A stretch of 64,000 nt of DNA. It comes from Chitinophaga oryzae. Lineage in GTDB: Bacteria > Bacteroidota > Bacteroidia > Chitinophagales > Chitinophagaceae. The position numbers were made by a program, and so were the translations under genes. The notes under the pieces were generated by a model. The model was not told where the DNA came from and searched no databases. It saw nothing but the letters and a program-made list of their open reading frames with translations. The DNA lies in NCBI RefSeq assembly GCF_012516375.2, contig NZ_CP051204.2, positions 3,596,001-3,660,000 of the forward strand. The letters are read 5' to 3'. Below, piece by piece: positions 9,291 to 17,465 of the stretch. Position 1 is the stretch's first letter. Every line of letters starts with the position of its first letter.

Positions 9291-10268
9291 TTACTGTGCG
9301 TCCATTACCTGTAAGGCCCCGTATTTAAAGTATTTATCAAAAGTAGTCAGGAAAGTATTGAGACTGGTGAATCCCAGCCGCTCCATAATGGTGGTTACCG
9401 GCGTATTGCGGGTACTCAGCATTTCAAAGGCCACGGCCATTTTCTCCTGCAATACCAGCTCCGGTATGGTCAGGTGGAACTCCTGTTCAAACGGGCGGCG
9501 TAACAACGCCTCTTCCACATCAAATTTCTGTTGCAGTGTTTTATAAGTCAGCGGTTCATCCAGGTGGTTCAGGATGTAGCTGAAAATTTCGTGCAGCTGT
9601 TGCCGTTTGGCGTCATTCATCATGATGGGAGGCGGAGCGATCAGCCGCCGGGTGTAATTGCCGTAGAAGTCGGCTGCATTGCGGCGGAAGAAGCTATAGG
9701 CGCTGTTGCCGATGTATTTGGCCCGCAGGATACGGTCGCGTATCAGGCGGCTCACCGGGTTGAGCATAAAGGGGGCTTTATGCAGCGGCTCTGTCACATT
9801 GGAAATGGGAATGGCTGCGAGTGAACTGAGCAGCGGAAATTCCCGTGCCAGTTCTTTCAAAGCGTAAGGTTCAATGTTGATGTGAAAGCTGAGTGGTTGT
9901 GAGGCGCCGGGCAGGGTAGGCTCTTCCGAGGCCATCACGTTGAAGAGGCTGACTTCTTTTTCCAGTTGCTGCCGGTTGTTGATGGTACCCCGCAGGTGAT
10001 CGGCATCGTCGTAAGCATGAAGGGTGATCACCTGGTACTGGGAGCAGTGGCGTACTTCCACGCCCGGCCGCATATGAATGCTGTGTACCCAGATGGAAAA
10101 TTCCCCGGCCCGGATGTTCTGGTCGAGGATAGAGCCGTCTTTGTCTTCGTGGTAGTAAAAACGCGCATACGGAATCAGTTGTCCCTGAAAAGCAGCGGGA
10201 ATGTCCTGGTGCGGCGTGAACGTCGTGTCATCTCTCTCGATGTACAGGATTTTGGTAGTTGATTTCAT
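9291..10268 (-). CDS. AraC-type helix-turn-helix regulator
   Basis: 325 residues. The C-terminal ~100 residues (YILNHLDEPLTYKTLQQKFDVEEALLRRPFEQEF and the second helix pair ending TFDKYFKYGALQVMDAQ) carry the two-HTH layout of AraC proteins; the N-terminal 200 residues are a sensor-like domain of unknown ligand. It follows the FecR gene by 23 bases in the same direction, so it is the third gene of an ECF-sigma/FecR/AraC operon. The expected downstream SusC/TonB receptor of such an operon is absent. Confidence 0.75.
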   Translation of the reverse strand: MKSTTKILYIERDDTTFTPHQDIPAAFQGQLIPYARFYYHEDKDGSILDQNIRAGEFSIWVHSIHMRPGVEVRHCSQYQVITLHAYDDADHLRGTINNRQQLEKEVSLFNVMASEEPTLPGASQPLSFHINIEPYALKELAREFPLLSSLAAIPISNVTEPLHKAPFMLNPVSRLIRDRILRAKYIGNSAYSFFRRNAADFYGNYTRRLIAPPPIMMNDAKRQQLHEIFSYILNHLDEPLTYKTLQQKFDVEEALLRRPFEQEFHLTIPELVLQEKMAVAFEMLSTRNTPVTTIMERLGFTSLNTFLTTFDKYFKYGALQVMDAQ

Positions 10269-10291
10269 GGGAAATGGTTTATGGTCAGGAC

Positions 10292-11380
10292 CTATTGAAG
10301 CTGGTGCATACTGTCTTCCGCCGGCGATGGCGCCTGAACGGGCAGCAGGATGCCGGCAGGAAGCGGTTCTCCGCCGGGGCTTGCGATGAATAGCTTATGC
10401 AGGGGCCGGGAGGTGTCTATCACTCCATGGAGACCGTAGTTGCGTAAAGCAAGGGTCTTGAGCCCGGCAAGTGTTACGCTGGAAAAGTAAAAGTTTTTTT
10501 TGCGCCAGGCATCTGCCTCCTGTTCTGTGAAGCGCCGGATGTCGAACGTACGGGCGCTGTCATTGTAAATCAGTTGCTGACCGGGCCGCAGCAGGACTTG
10601 CCGGCTGCCCGCGGTCAAACGGAGAGAGCCTTCGGTAAGGGATATACGAATATGATGAGGGGTATATGTATTCACATGGAAGCTGGTACCCAGCACCTGC
10701 ACGGTGCTGTTGGGCAGTTGCAGCACAAAAGGCTGTTGGGCGTTGGCTGCTATCCTGAAATAAGCTTCGCCTTTCAGGGAGGTTTCCCGGGTGGATTCAG
10801 TGAAGCTGAACGGGAATTTCAGCTGCGTACCTGCATTGAGCCATATTTCAGTGCCATCGGAGAGGGTTATTTTGTAGTGGCTGCGATCCGGAACGGTGAG
10901 CGTGTTGACGCCGGCCGGCAGGCCGGCGGCGGTCAGCAGCGAAAGGCTGCGGGCCTGTACAGGCAACGGCTTCTGGCGGATAGACAGCGTACCCGGAGCG
11001 TCGGTCAGCGGGTGAACGGAGCCGTCGGCCAGCGCCAGGTTGGCAACGGTCGTCGCCGGCGGCGGCGTTACGTCTGCCGCAGCACGAACACCGTAGGAAT
11101 GATAAAAATACCAGTAAACGGAAAATGCCGCCAGAAAAATACAGGCGGCGGTGCCCCATTTGAACAGGGGAGGGTGAGCCGGCGCTTCGGTAATGCTGTA
11201 GGTATTGCGCCAGCGCGCCTTTTCCTGCAGCTGCCTGCCGCTCTCAATGGTGTTCCACATTTCACGGGCTTCCGGTACCTCCTCCAGGTAAGCATCCAGC
11301 AATGCCTCATCGGCGGCGGAAATAATACCGGCTTTCTTTTCAGTCATCAGCTGAAATATGGACGTGAGATTTTTCATCAA
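10292..11380 (-). CDS. FecR-family anti-sigma factor
   Basis: About 362 residues (start at 11380 or the next ATG, 11377). The N-terminal cytoplasmic part would bind the sigma factor encoded 35 bases upstream; one membrane segment lies at about 75-95 (CIFLAAFSVYWYFY); the periplasmic FecR domain is marked by SHYKITLSDGTEIWLNAGTQ and LKGEAYFRI. The C-terminal signalling domain (from YFSSVTLAGLKTLALRNYGL) is short and degenerate compared with the usual DUF4974. In the usual system it receives a signal from a TonB-dependent transducer; none is adjacent here. Confidence 0.9.
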   Translation of the reverse strand: MMKNLTSIFQLMTEKKAGIISAADEALLDAYLEEVPEAREMWNTIESGRQLQEKARWRNTYSITEAPAHPPLFKWGTAACIFLAAFSVYWYFYHSYGVRAAADVTPPPATTVANLALADGSVHPLTDAPGTLSIRQKPLPVQARSLSLLTAAGLPAGVNTLTVPDRSHYKITLSDGTEIWLNAGTQLKFPFSFTESTRETSLKGEAYFRIAANAQQPFVLQLPNSTVQVLGTSFHVNTYTPHHIRISLTEGSLRLTAGSRQVLLRPGQQLIYNDSARTFDIRRFTEQEADAWRKKNFYFSSVTLAGLKTLALRNYGLHGVIDTSRPLHKLFIASPGGEPLPAGILLPVQAPSPAEDSMHQLQ

Positions 11381-11415
11381 TCATAATAACAGAAATAATG
11401 TCCGGACGGGGTATC

Positions 11416-11970
11416 TCAGAAGCGGATTTTTTCCAATAATTGACGAAGGGTCTTCAGGGCAGAGGCAACATGTTTTTTTACGGTTTCTTCGCTGATGTCC
11501 ATGACAGCAGCTATTTCCTTGCGGGTCTTGTGTTCCTGGTAAGCCAGCCGGAACACCTGCGATTGTTTTTGAGGCAACAGGTTGATGGCGCCCTCCAGCT
11601 GCTCACGCAGCTCATTTTTCTCCAGCCGGCTGTCAGGTGTCACATACGGCGGCTGTTGCAGCCAGGCCAACCGCTTTTTCCGGGTCTCATCCTTCGAAAT
11701 CCTGTTCAGGCAACGGTTCTTTATACTGACAAAAAGAAAGTTCTTCAACGTGGTGATAGTGCTCAGGTCTATCCGCTTATATAACGCATGCTGCCAGAAA
11801 TCAATAAAGAACTCCTGCACCAGCTCCCGGGACTCTTCCTCGTCCTGGAGTATGGTCATGGCGGTAATTAACAACCATTCACGATAAAGGTGGTAGAAGT
11901 GGTCAAATGCCTCCACACTACCGGTCTTCAGCGCGGCCAGTAATTCTATATCGTTATTATGGGCGTTCAT
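11416..11970 (-). CDS. ECF RNA polymerase sigma factor
   Basis: From the ATG at 11970 the product is about 184 aa, right for Bacteroidota FecI-like sigma factors; upstream in-frame sequence to 12081 does not look like a sigma N-terminus. Region 2 is visible around FDHFYHLYREWLLITAM and ESRELVQEFFIDFWQ, region 4 around INLLPQKQSQVFRLAYQE and KEIAAVMDISEETVKKH. It forms an operon with the FecR anti-sigma and an AraC-type regulator. Confidence 0.93.
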   Translation of the reverse strand: MNAHNNDIELLAALKTGSVEAFDHFYHLYREWLLITAMTILQDEEESRELVQEFFIDFWQHALYKRIDLSTITTLKNFLFVSIKNRCLNRISKDETRKKRLAWLQQPPYVTPDSRLEKNELREQLEGAINLLPQKQSQVFRLAYQEHKTRKEIAAVMDISEETVKKHVASALKTLRQLLEKIRF

Positions 11971-12299
11971 GCGTTGAATGTAGTTAGACCGCCGGGGGAG
12001 GGTATTAACCCCGGAAACAGCTGTTCTACGCTGGTTTTCGTCATACAGTGTAATGATTGATTGGGTGTCTGCTGCTGTCAAACATAAATTTTCAGGTATA
12101 TTCGATGCGTAATGGGCTGCCGGATTTTCCGGAAGATACTGAATTTGTTAATCAATTGTTAATCGTTCTTGGGCAACGTAAGATGCTAACCGGGTGTTAA
12201 CAGAGTTTGCAATGATTTGATTTTTAATAAGATATGAAAAAATCAATGACGCAAATGCCCCGATGGCGGGCAGAAAAAAATACCAGAATGAACAAAAAG
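11971..12299. other. Gene-free stretch upstream of the sigma gene
   Basis: About 330 bases with no convincing ORF. Two direct copies of TTGTTAATC lie at about 12144-12163 and could be a regulator site; nothing else was recognised. Confidence 0.3.
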
Positions 12300-12330
12300 A
12301 ATCCCCACCATTAAAAATGGCGGGGATGAG
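12299..12330 (-). terminator. Intrinsic terminator of the DEAD-box helicase gene
   Basis: A 10-bp stem with one mismatch (12301-12310 with 12318-12327) and loop TTAAAAA, located 20 bases past the helicase stop on the minus strand. Confidence 0.6.
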
Positions 12331-12348
12331 CGGTGTTAACCGTATGAA

Positions 12349-13680
12349 TTATTTTTTCCTGGGTTTGCGTTTTTTCGGCTTGCCGTATTTCAGCATCATT
12401 TTTTCCTTGTGACTGATTTTCTGATTGGTCTTCATATTCTTGGCGAGCTTCTGGTGGAAAGCAGGACCGGCGTCTTCACGTTTTGGGGCTTTCACCAGGG
12501 TATTACGCATAAACACTTTCGGCTTTTCGTCTTCTGTCAGCACATCGGAGATTTCCAGGTCTTCCGGTAATGGCCTCTCCGGGATACGGTAGCTCATCAG
12601 CTCTTCAATGGCGGCCAGTTGTTCGGTCTCCTGGTCTTTGGTCAGCAGAATAGCAATCCCTTTTTTATCGGCACGGCCGGTCCGCCCGATACGGTGGATG
12701 TAATTTTCCGGTACTTCCGGCGTATCGAAGTTGATCACATGGCTCACCTCCGCGATATCCAAACCGCGGGCGATGATATCGGTCGCAATCAGAAAACGGT
12801 AATGGCCCGCCTGGAACTGGTTGACCGTATTAAACCGATGATTTTGTTCTTTGTTGGAATGAATGATGCCCACCTTATCGGGGAACTTGGCCTGCAGCTG
12901 CTCATACAGATCGTCGGCCAGTTTTTTGGTGCCCGCAAAGATGAGGGTTTTGACCATGCTCTCGTCGCGGGTGATCAGCAATTCCAGCAGGTTGACCTTG
13001 GTGTTGAAGTTAGGCACCCGGTACAGCACCTGGTCAATGTTTTCCAGCGGCGTGCCCGTGGGCGCCGCTTCTATCATGGTAGGGTTGTTGAAGTGCGTTT
13101 GTATCATCGCTTCCACCTCTTCGGTGATGGTAGCGGAGAACATGAGGTTCTGGCGGCGCGGGGGCAACAGGTCCATAATATTGGTCAGCTGCATCCGGAA
13201 GCCCAGGTTCAGCATCTCGTCCACCTCATCGATGATCAGTTTTTTGACGGACTTTACTTTGAGCGCGCCGCTGAGGATAATATCGTATAGGCGTCCGGGT
13301 GTGGCCACCAGTATGTCTATTTTGTTTTGTACCGCGGCCATCTGCGGATTCATATTCACCCCGCCGTAAACGCCCATTACTTCCACACTCATGTACGTCG
13401 TCAGCTTTTTTACCGATTCCACCACCTGTACCACCAGCTCGCGGGTAGGCACCATGATGAGCACCTGCGGATGTTTCTCCTTGGTAAACTTAAACTGCCG
13501 CAGCGTGGGCAACAGGTAAGCGAAGGTTTTACCTGTACCGGTCTGGGCAATACCGCATACGTCCTGTCCGGACATGATCACGGAAAAGGCCCGTTGCTGT
13601 ATGGTGGTAGGCTTTGTAAAGCCCAGTTCGTCGAGGGCGTTGCGTAAAGGTGTGTTCAGATTTAAATCCCCAAATGTCAT
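12349..13680 (-). CDS. DEAD-box-family ATP-dependent RNA helicase (DEVD variant)
   Basis: 443 residues with the Q motif region (FTKPTTIQQRAFSVIMSGQD), Walker A AQTGTGKT, motif II DEVD in place of DEAD, motif III SAT, and motif VI HRIGRTGRADKKG. The C-terminus is strongly basic (KYGKPKKRKPRKK), probably an RNA-anchoring tail. These enzymes remodel RNA in ribosome assembly or mRNA decay. The DEVD change keeps both catalytic acidic residues, so activity is expected. Monocistronic, with a terminator downstream. Confidence 0.93.
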   Translation of the reverse strand: MTFGDLNLNTPLRNALDELGFTKPTTIQQRAFSVIMSGQDVCGIAQTGTGKTFAYLLPTLRQFKFTKEKHPQVLIMVPTRELVVQVVESVKKLTTYMSVEVMGVYGGVNMNPQMAAVQNKIDILVATPGRLYDIILSGALKVKSVKKLIIDEVDEMLNLGFRMQLTNIMDLLPPRRQNLMFSATITEEVEAMIQTHFNNPTMIEAAPTGTPLENIDQVLYRVPNFNTKVNLLELLITRDESMVKTLIFAGTKKLADDLYEQLQAKFPDKVGIIHSNKEQNHRFNTVNQFQAGHYRFLIATDIIARGLDIAEVSHVINFDTPEVPENYIHRIGRTGRADKKGIAILLTKDQETEQLAAIEELMSYRIPERPLPEDLEISDVLTEDEKPKVFMRNTLVKAPKREDAGPAFHQKLAKNMKTNQKISHKEKMMLKYGKPKKRKPRKK

Positions 13681-13799
13681 GTTTCTACAAAATATGAACG
13701 GCGAAGGTAAACAATATTTTTGGCCTGTGGCTGTAAAGGCCCATTCCGCATGAATCCTGACAGCTTTTCATTACATTTAAGCCAGCAAAAAAAAATGGT

Positions 13800-14723
13800 A
13801 TGAAGGATATACATGTACAGGCAATACGCGTGCACGCCTACGGCGGTTCTGATCAGTTGCGCCTGGAAGAGGTGCCGGTGCCGGCGCCCGGACCAGGGGA
13901 GGTGTTAATCAATATTGTAGCCAGCGGGGTCAATCCCATCGACTGGAAAACCAGGGAGGGCATGATGCAAAAACCGTTGCCCTACATTCCGGGAGTGGAA
14001 GCTGCCGGCGTGGTGGTTGCCCTCGGCGAAGGGGTGACGGACAAAAAAGTGGGAGAGGCGGTGTATGGCGCGGTAGACGGCTCTTACGCCGCCTGCGCGG
14101 TAGCGCCGGCGGAACGGCTATTCCATAAGCCCATTCACCTGTCATTTGAGGAAGCAGCAGCCTGCGGCGGCGCCAAAACCGCCTGGGGCGCACTCTTCGA
14201 CGTCGGTAAGCTGGCCAAAGGGCAGCGGGTGCTTATTCACGCCGGCGCGGGAGGAGTGGGGCACTTCGCCGTGCAACTGGCATACAATGCCGGCGCTTAT
14301 GTGATCGCTACCAGCGCCGCTGAAAATACGGACTTTGTAAAATCCCTCGGCGCTTCGGAAGTGATTGACTATACCGCCGCTCCTTTTGAAACGCAGACCG
14401 GCCCGGTGGATGTACTGCTGGACACCGTCGGCGGCGATACGCTTGACCGTTCGTATCAACTGGTGAAGCCGGGAGGTGTCCTGCTGTGCCTGGTGCAGCA
14501 ACCGTCACCCGAAAAGGCTGCCGCCGCCGGTATCCGCGCGGTATGGGCAGGCACCAAAACACTGCATGCCATGCAGGAAGTAGCTAAACTGCTGGACAAA
14601 GACCTTATCCGCCCTTCCGTCCGGAAGGTGTTCGCGCCTTTGTCCGCCGCCGCGGCAGCACAGGACTACAGCCAGCTGGGCGGCCCCGGAAGAGGTAAAA
14701 TCGTGCTGAAAATAGAGGAATAA
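13800..14723 (+). CDS. NADP-dependent oxidoreductase, quinone-reductase-like MDR family
   Basis: 307 residues of the zinc-free medium-chain dehydrogenase/reductase type: GroES-like N-terminal fold (GPGEVLINIVASGVNPIDWK), then a Rossmann NADP site at about 142-168 (VLIHAGAGGVGHFAVQLAYN). No structural zinc Cys cluster is seen, as expected for quinone oxidoreductase-like members. It stands alone; the HxlR gene faces it tail to tail. The physiological substrate is unknown. Confidence 0.9.
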   Translation: MKDIHVQAIRVHAYGGSDQLRLEEVPVPAPGPGEVLINIVASGVNPIDWKTREGMMQKPLPYIPGVEAAGVVVALGEGVTDKKVGEAVYGAVDGSYAACAVAPAERLFHKPIHLSFEEAAACGGAKTAWGALFDVGKLAKGQRVLIHAGAGGVGHFAVQLAYNAGAYVIATSAAENTDFVKSLGASEVIDYTAAPFETQTGPVDVLLDTVGGDTLDRSYQLVKPGGVLLCLVQQPSPEKAAAAGIRAVWAGTKTLHAMQEVAKLLDKDLIRPSVRKVFAPLSAAAAAQDYSQLGGPGRGKIVLKIEE

Positions 14724-14904
14724 CCCGCGTAGTAAGCCTTGGCGGTTGCGGCGATGTCTTTCGCGCAAAAATGTCCGGCGCGTCCAAATAGCGCCTTAAA
14801 AGGATGCCTGGCTTTTGCCGGGGTGGAAGTGGGGCAAAGAAGCTGCCTGCTAAGCGACAATAAACAATGAAAAATCAAATCGTCCTTTTCAAATAAAAGC
14901 AGCT

Positions 14905-14940
14905 GAACAACATCGTAGCCCGGGGCGTTAGCCCTGGGGC
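14905..14940. repeat. GC-rich palindromic intergenic repeat (REP-like), copy 1
   Basis: GAACAACATCGTAGCCCGGG followed by a spacer and CCCTGGGG. The same flank plus palindrome recurs at about 31171, 36755, 53127, 53440, 53560 and 62032. Here it overlaps the 3' end and stop codon of the HxlR gene. Confidence 0.75.
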
Positions 14941-15326
14941 TCCGATGATCCGAATATCGTTTTCCGGTGTTGCGTGCCCCATACAAACAACGCGTCAATC
15001 ACGGGGTTCAGGGTGTCGGCGTAAGGTGTCAGCGTATATTCCACGCTTACCGGCTGACTATCAAACACGCTGCGTTTGATCAGCTTATGTGCCTCCAGGT
15101 CTTTCAGCTCTTTGGACAATACTTTGGAGGTGATCTTTGGTATATTCCTCTCAATGTCGCGGAACCGTTTATGGCCGCGCGAGATAGCGATAATAATCGG
15201 CAGCTTCCATTTGCCGTTGATGACGTCCAGCGCGTCCCTCACCGGCATGATGACTCCCAGGCAATCTTTATGGTCGCCCGTCTCCATACATTTTTCCTTC
15301 ACCGTTAAAACAGGTTCCCTAATCAT
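14928..15326 (-). CDS. HxlR-family winged-helix regulator
   Basis: From the ATG at 15326 the protein is about 132 aa; the longer frame to 15494 only reads through low-complexity DNA. The HxlR signature is clear: a Cys before the domain (KDCLGVIMPVRDALDVING), then KWKLPIIIAISRGHKRFRDIERNIPKITSKVLSKEL. Cys in this position is the redox/electrophile sensor in relatives such as YodB. Its last residues PQG and stop codon are encoded inside a GC-rich palindrome. It is divergent from a DsbA-family gene, its likely target. Confidence 0.9.
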   Translation of the reverse strand: MIREPVLTVKEKCMETGDHKDCLGVIMPVRDALDVINGKWKLPIIIAISRGHKRFRDIERNIPKITSKVLSKELKDLEAHKLIKRSVFDSQPVSVEYTLTPYADTLNPVIDALFVWGTQHRKTIFGSSEPQG

Positions 15327-15440
15327 TTTGGTATTTATATATTTTGTTATTTGTTTATTTTTGGTATATGTAGTGAAATGATATTTATTGGATTGAATCG
15401 AATTGTATTTCTTTAAATGCCCGGCGCCAAGTAATAAAAT

Positions 15441-15472
15441 ACCCAAATACCCAAATGCCCAAATACCCAAAT
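15441..15472. repeat. 8-bp tandem repeat ACCCAAAT
   Basis: Four consecutive octamers, three ACCCAAAT and one GCCCAAAT, followed by three degenerate octamers to about 15496. It sits in the HxlR 5' region, upstream of its start. Confidence 0.8.
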
Positions 15473-15496
15473 GATAAAATAACCCAATGATCAAAT

Positions 15497-15538
15497 GGTT
15501 ACTTTTTGTATAGTGCTATCCTTTTGGTTACTGGTAAC
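15497..15538. promoter_or_regulatory. Candidate HxlR operator region
   Basis: GGTTACTTTTTG (about 15498-15509) and the inverted repeat GTTAC-TG-GTAAC (15527-15538) lie in the divergent promoter region just upstream of the DsbA-family -7 box. Assignment to HxlR is inference from position and symmetry. Confidence 0.4.
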
Positions 15539-15557
15539 TTTTGGAAAGCAAAAATAA

Positions 15558-15565
15558 TAACTTTG
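15558..15565 (+). promoter_or_regulatory. -7 promoter element of the DsbA-family gene
   Basis: TAACTTTG fits TAnnTTTG; it lies 22 bases before the first ATG of the gene. Confidence 0.5.
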
Positions 15566-15587
15566 CAGAAGTTTTTTTATATAAAGT

Positions 15588-16304
15588 ATGAATAGGATGA
15601 AAGTAGAAATATGGTCAGACATCATGTGCCCGTTTTGTTACATTGGCAAACGGAAATTTGAAGCGGCACTGGAGAAATTCCCTGAGAAAGATAAAATAGA
15701 AGTGGAGTGGAAGAGCTTTCAGCTCAACCCCGACCTGAAATCCATGCCCGGCACAGATGTATATGAATACCTGGCGCAGCACAAAGGCATTTCCCGGGAG
15801 CAGTCCGTACAGATGCACCGGCAGGTGGCCCGGTCTGCCAGTGAGGTGGGGCTGACCTACAACTTCGATCAGGCGGTGGTAGCGAATTCCTTTGATGCGC
15901 ACCGGTTGATACAACTGGCGAAAGTGCACAACCTGGGCGCTGCAGCGGAAGAGAAGCTCTTTATCGCTTATTTCACGGAAGGAAAAGACATCTCGGACCA
16001 TGATACCCTGATCGGCATCGGCGAAGCCATAGGGCTGGACCGTAAGCTGGTGGCAGACACGCTGGCTTCCGGTGAATTTGCGGGGGCGGTCAACCTGGAT
16101 GTGCGTGAGGCAGAGCAACTGGGCGCCCGCGGCGTTCCGTTTTTTGTGCTGGACCGTAAATACGGCGTGGCCGGCGCGCAACCGTCCGAAGCCTTTACAG
16201 AAGCCCTTACACAGGCATATGGCGAATGGCGTAAAACACAGCCGCTGACAACGCTGGACATTACCGACGGCGCCTCCTGTTCGGTAGACGGCACCTGTGA
16301 GTAA
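15588..16304 (+). CDS. DsbA-family oxidoreductase, FrnE-like
   Basis: 238 residues, no signal peptide, so cytoplasmic. The thioredoxin-fold active site CPFC is at about residues 14-17 (DIMCPFCYIGKRKFE); the inserted helical domain and the GVRGVPFF-like cis-Pro segment (LGARGVPFFVLD) match the FrnE/2-hydroxychromene-2-carboxylate isomerase-like group. Such proteins act in oxidative-stress thiol chemistry. A second ATG (15597, MKVEIWSD) is an alternative start. Divergent from the HxlR regulator, which probably controls it. Confidence 0.9.
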   Translation: MNRMKVEIWSDIMCPFCYIGKRKFEAALEKFPEKDKIEVEWKSFQLNPDLKSMPGTDVYEYLAQHKGISREQSVQMHRQVARSASEVGLTYNFDQAVVANSFDAHRLIQLAKVHNLGAAAEEKLFIAYFTEGKDISDHDTLIGIGEAIGLDRKLVADTLASGEFAGAVNLDVREAEQLGARGVPFFVLDRKYGVAGAQPSEAFTEALTQAYGEWRKTQPLTTLDITDGASCSVDGTCE

Positions 16305-16359
16305 GATCGGATAGAGATGACATTATTCTGTTAGCTTTGTTGTTCAAACTAACTGTTTT

Positions 16360-17316
16360 ATGTCGCTCCTTAAAAGGATCAACCCTTTCTCCAAACAAAA
16401 TGACGAAACCGGCTTCGGTACCAATCCCAGTGGTTACGGAGGCCGGTTTATCAACCGCGATGGCACCTTCAATATCCGCCGCGAAGGCCGCCCCTTCTGG
16501 GACCGGTTCAACGTGTACCACACACTGCTCAACCTGCCGGCGTGGAAGTTCACCTGCGTCATTCTCCTGTTTTATTTCTCTATCAATCTCCTCTACACCG
16601 GCATCTACTGGGCGCTGGGGGCTGACCAGTTTCAGGGCATTATCGGGCAAACCAGCTGGGAACGCCTGAAAGAGATTTTTTTCTTCAGCACGGAAACCTT
16701 TACCACCGTTGGCTATGGCCGGGTAAACCCCGTTGGTGACGGGGCCAATATGGTGGCGGCTATCGAGGCGATGTCGGGCTTCCTGTCCTTTGCGGTGGCC
16801 ACCGGTCTGATGTACGGCCGTTTTTCCCGGCCGCGGGCGCACCTCGTCTTCAGCGATCACGCCCTGGTTGCTCCCTACAAAGACATGACCGGCCTGATGT
16901 TCCGCTTTGCCTCGTATAAAGACAATCACACGCTCACCAATGTGGACGTGACGGTCACCATAGGGTTGCAAATTGTGGAGGACGGTACGCCGGTATATAA
17001 GTTTTATTCACTGCCGCTGGAAAGAGGAAAGATTGAAAGCCTGTCCATGAACTGGACGGTGGTACATCCTATCGATGAAAACAGCCCACTGCTGGGCTTT
17101 ACGGCCGAAGACATGCGGAATGCCGACGTGGAGATCTATGTGCTGGTAAAAGGCTTTAACGACGTATATGCCAATACGGTACTGCAGCGTACTTCCTATA
17201 CCTACGAGGAAATACAGTTTAACCGGAAATTCATCCCCATGTACCGGGAAAGCGAAAATGGGAAGACCACCATCCTGGAGTTGCACCTGCTCAATAAATC
17301 GAGGGAGATTAACTGA
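16360..17316 (+). CDS. Inward-rectifier potassium channel (KirBac type)
   Basis: 318 residues. Slide helix and TM1 at roughly 45-85, pore helix and selectivity filter TTVGYGRV at about 115-122, TM2 to about 155, then a C-terminal cytoplasmic immunoglobulin-like domain (VTVTIGLQIVEDG, LSMNWTVVHPIDENSPLLG), which is diagnostic for Kir channels over simple KcsA-like ones. The filter keeps the canonical G-Y-G. It conducts K+ in the inner membrane, gated by ligand or lipid. It stands alone; the convergent neighbour is a Na+/solute symporter. Confidence 0.95.
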   Translation: MSLLKRINPFSKQNDETGFGTNPSGYGGRFINRDGTFNIRREGRPFWDRFNVYHTLLNLPAWKFTCVILLFYFSINLLYTGIYWALGADQFQGIIGQTSWERLKEIFFFSTETFTTVGYGRVNPVGDGANMVAAIEAMSGFLSFAVATGLMYGRFSRPRAHLVFSDHALVAPYKDMTGLMFRFASYKDNHTLTNVDVTVTIGLQIVEDGTPVYKFYSLPLERGKIESLSMNWTVVHPIDENSPLLGFTAEDMRNADVEIYVLVKGFNDVYANTVLQRTSYTYEEIQFNRKFIPMYRESENGKTTILELHLLNKSREIN

Positions 17317-17465
17317 TTTAGGGATTTTTTGATTTACGATTTTTTGATTTACGATTTTTTGATTTTTCGAATTAAAAAAGACCTAAGCGATTTTTTAATC
17401 GCTTAGGTCTTTGCTTTTATCAAAAGAAATCAAAAAATCGTAAATCAAAAAATCGTAAATCCTTA
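17317..17465. repeat. Stop-anchored nested inverted repeat, arm family A
   Basis: Convergent gap. Arms carry two to three tandem copies of a 15-base motif (GATTTTTTGATTTAC) on each side. The right arm starts directly at the symporter stop codon (17463-17465); the left starts 3 bases after the Kir stop. Confidence 0.85.
17374..17416. terminator. Bidirectional intrinsic terminator
   Basis: 14-bp stem (17377-17390 with 17399-17412) with an 8-base loop, flanked by A and T runs; centre of the nested repeat. Confidence 0.85.
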
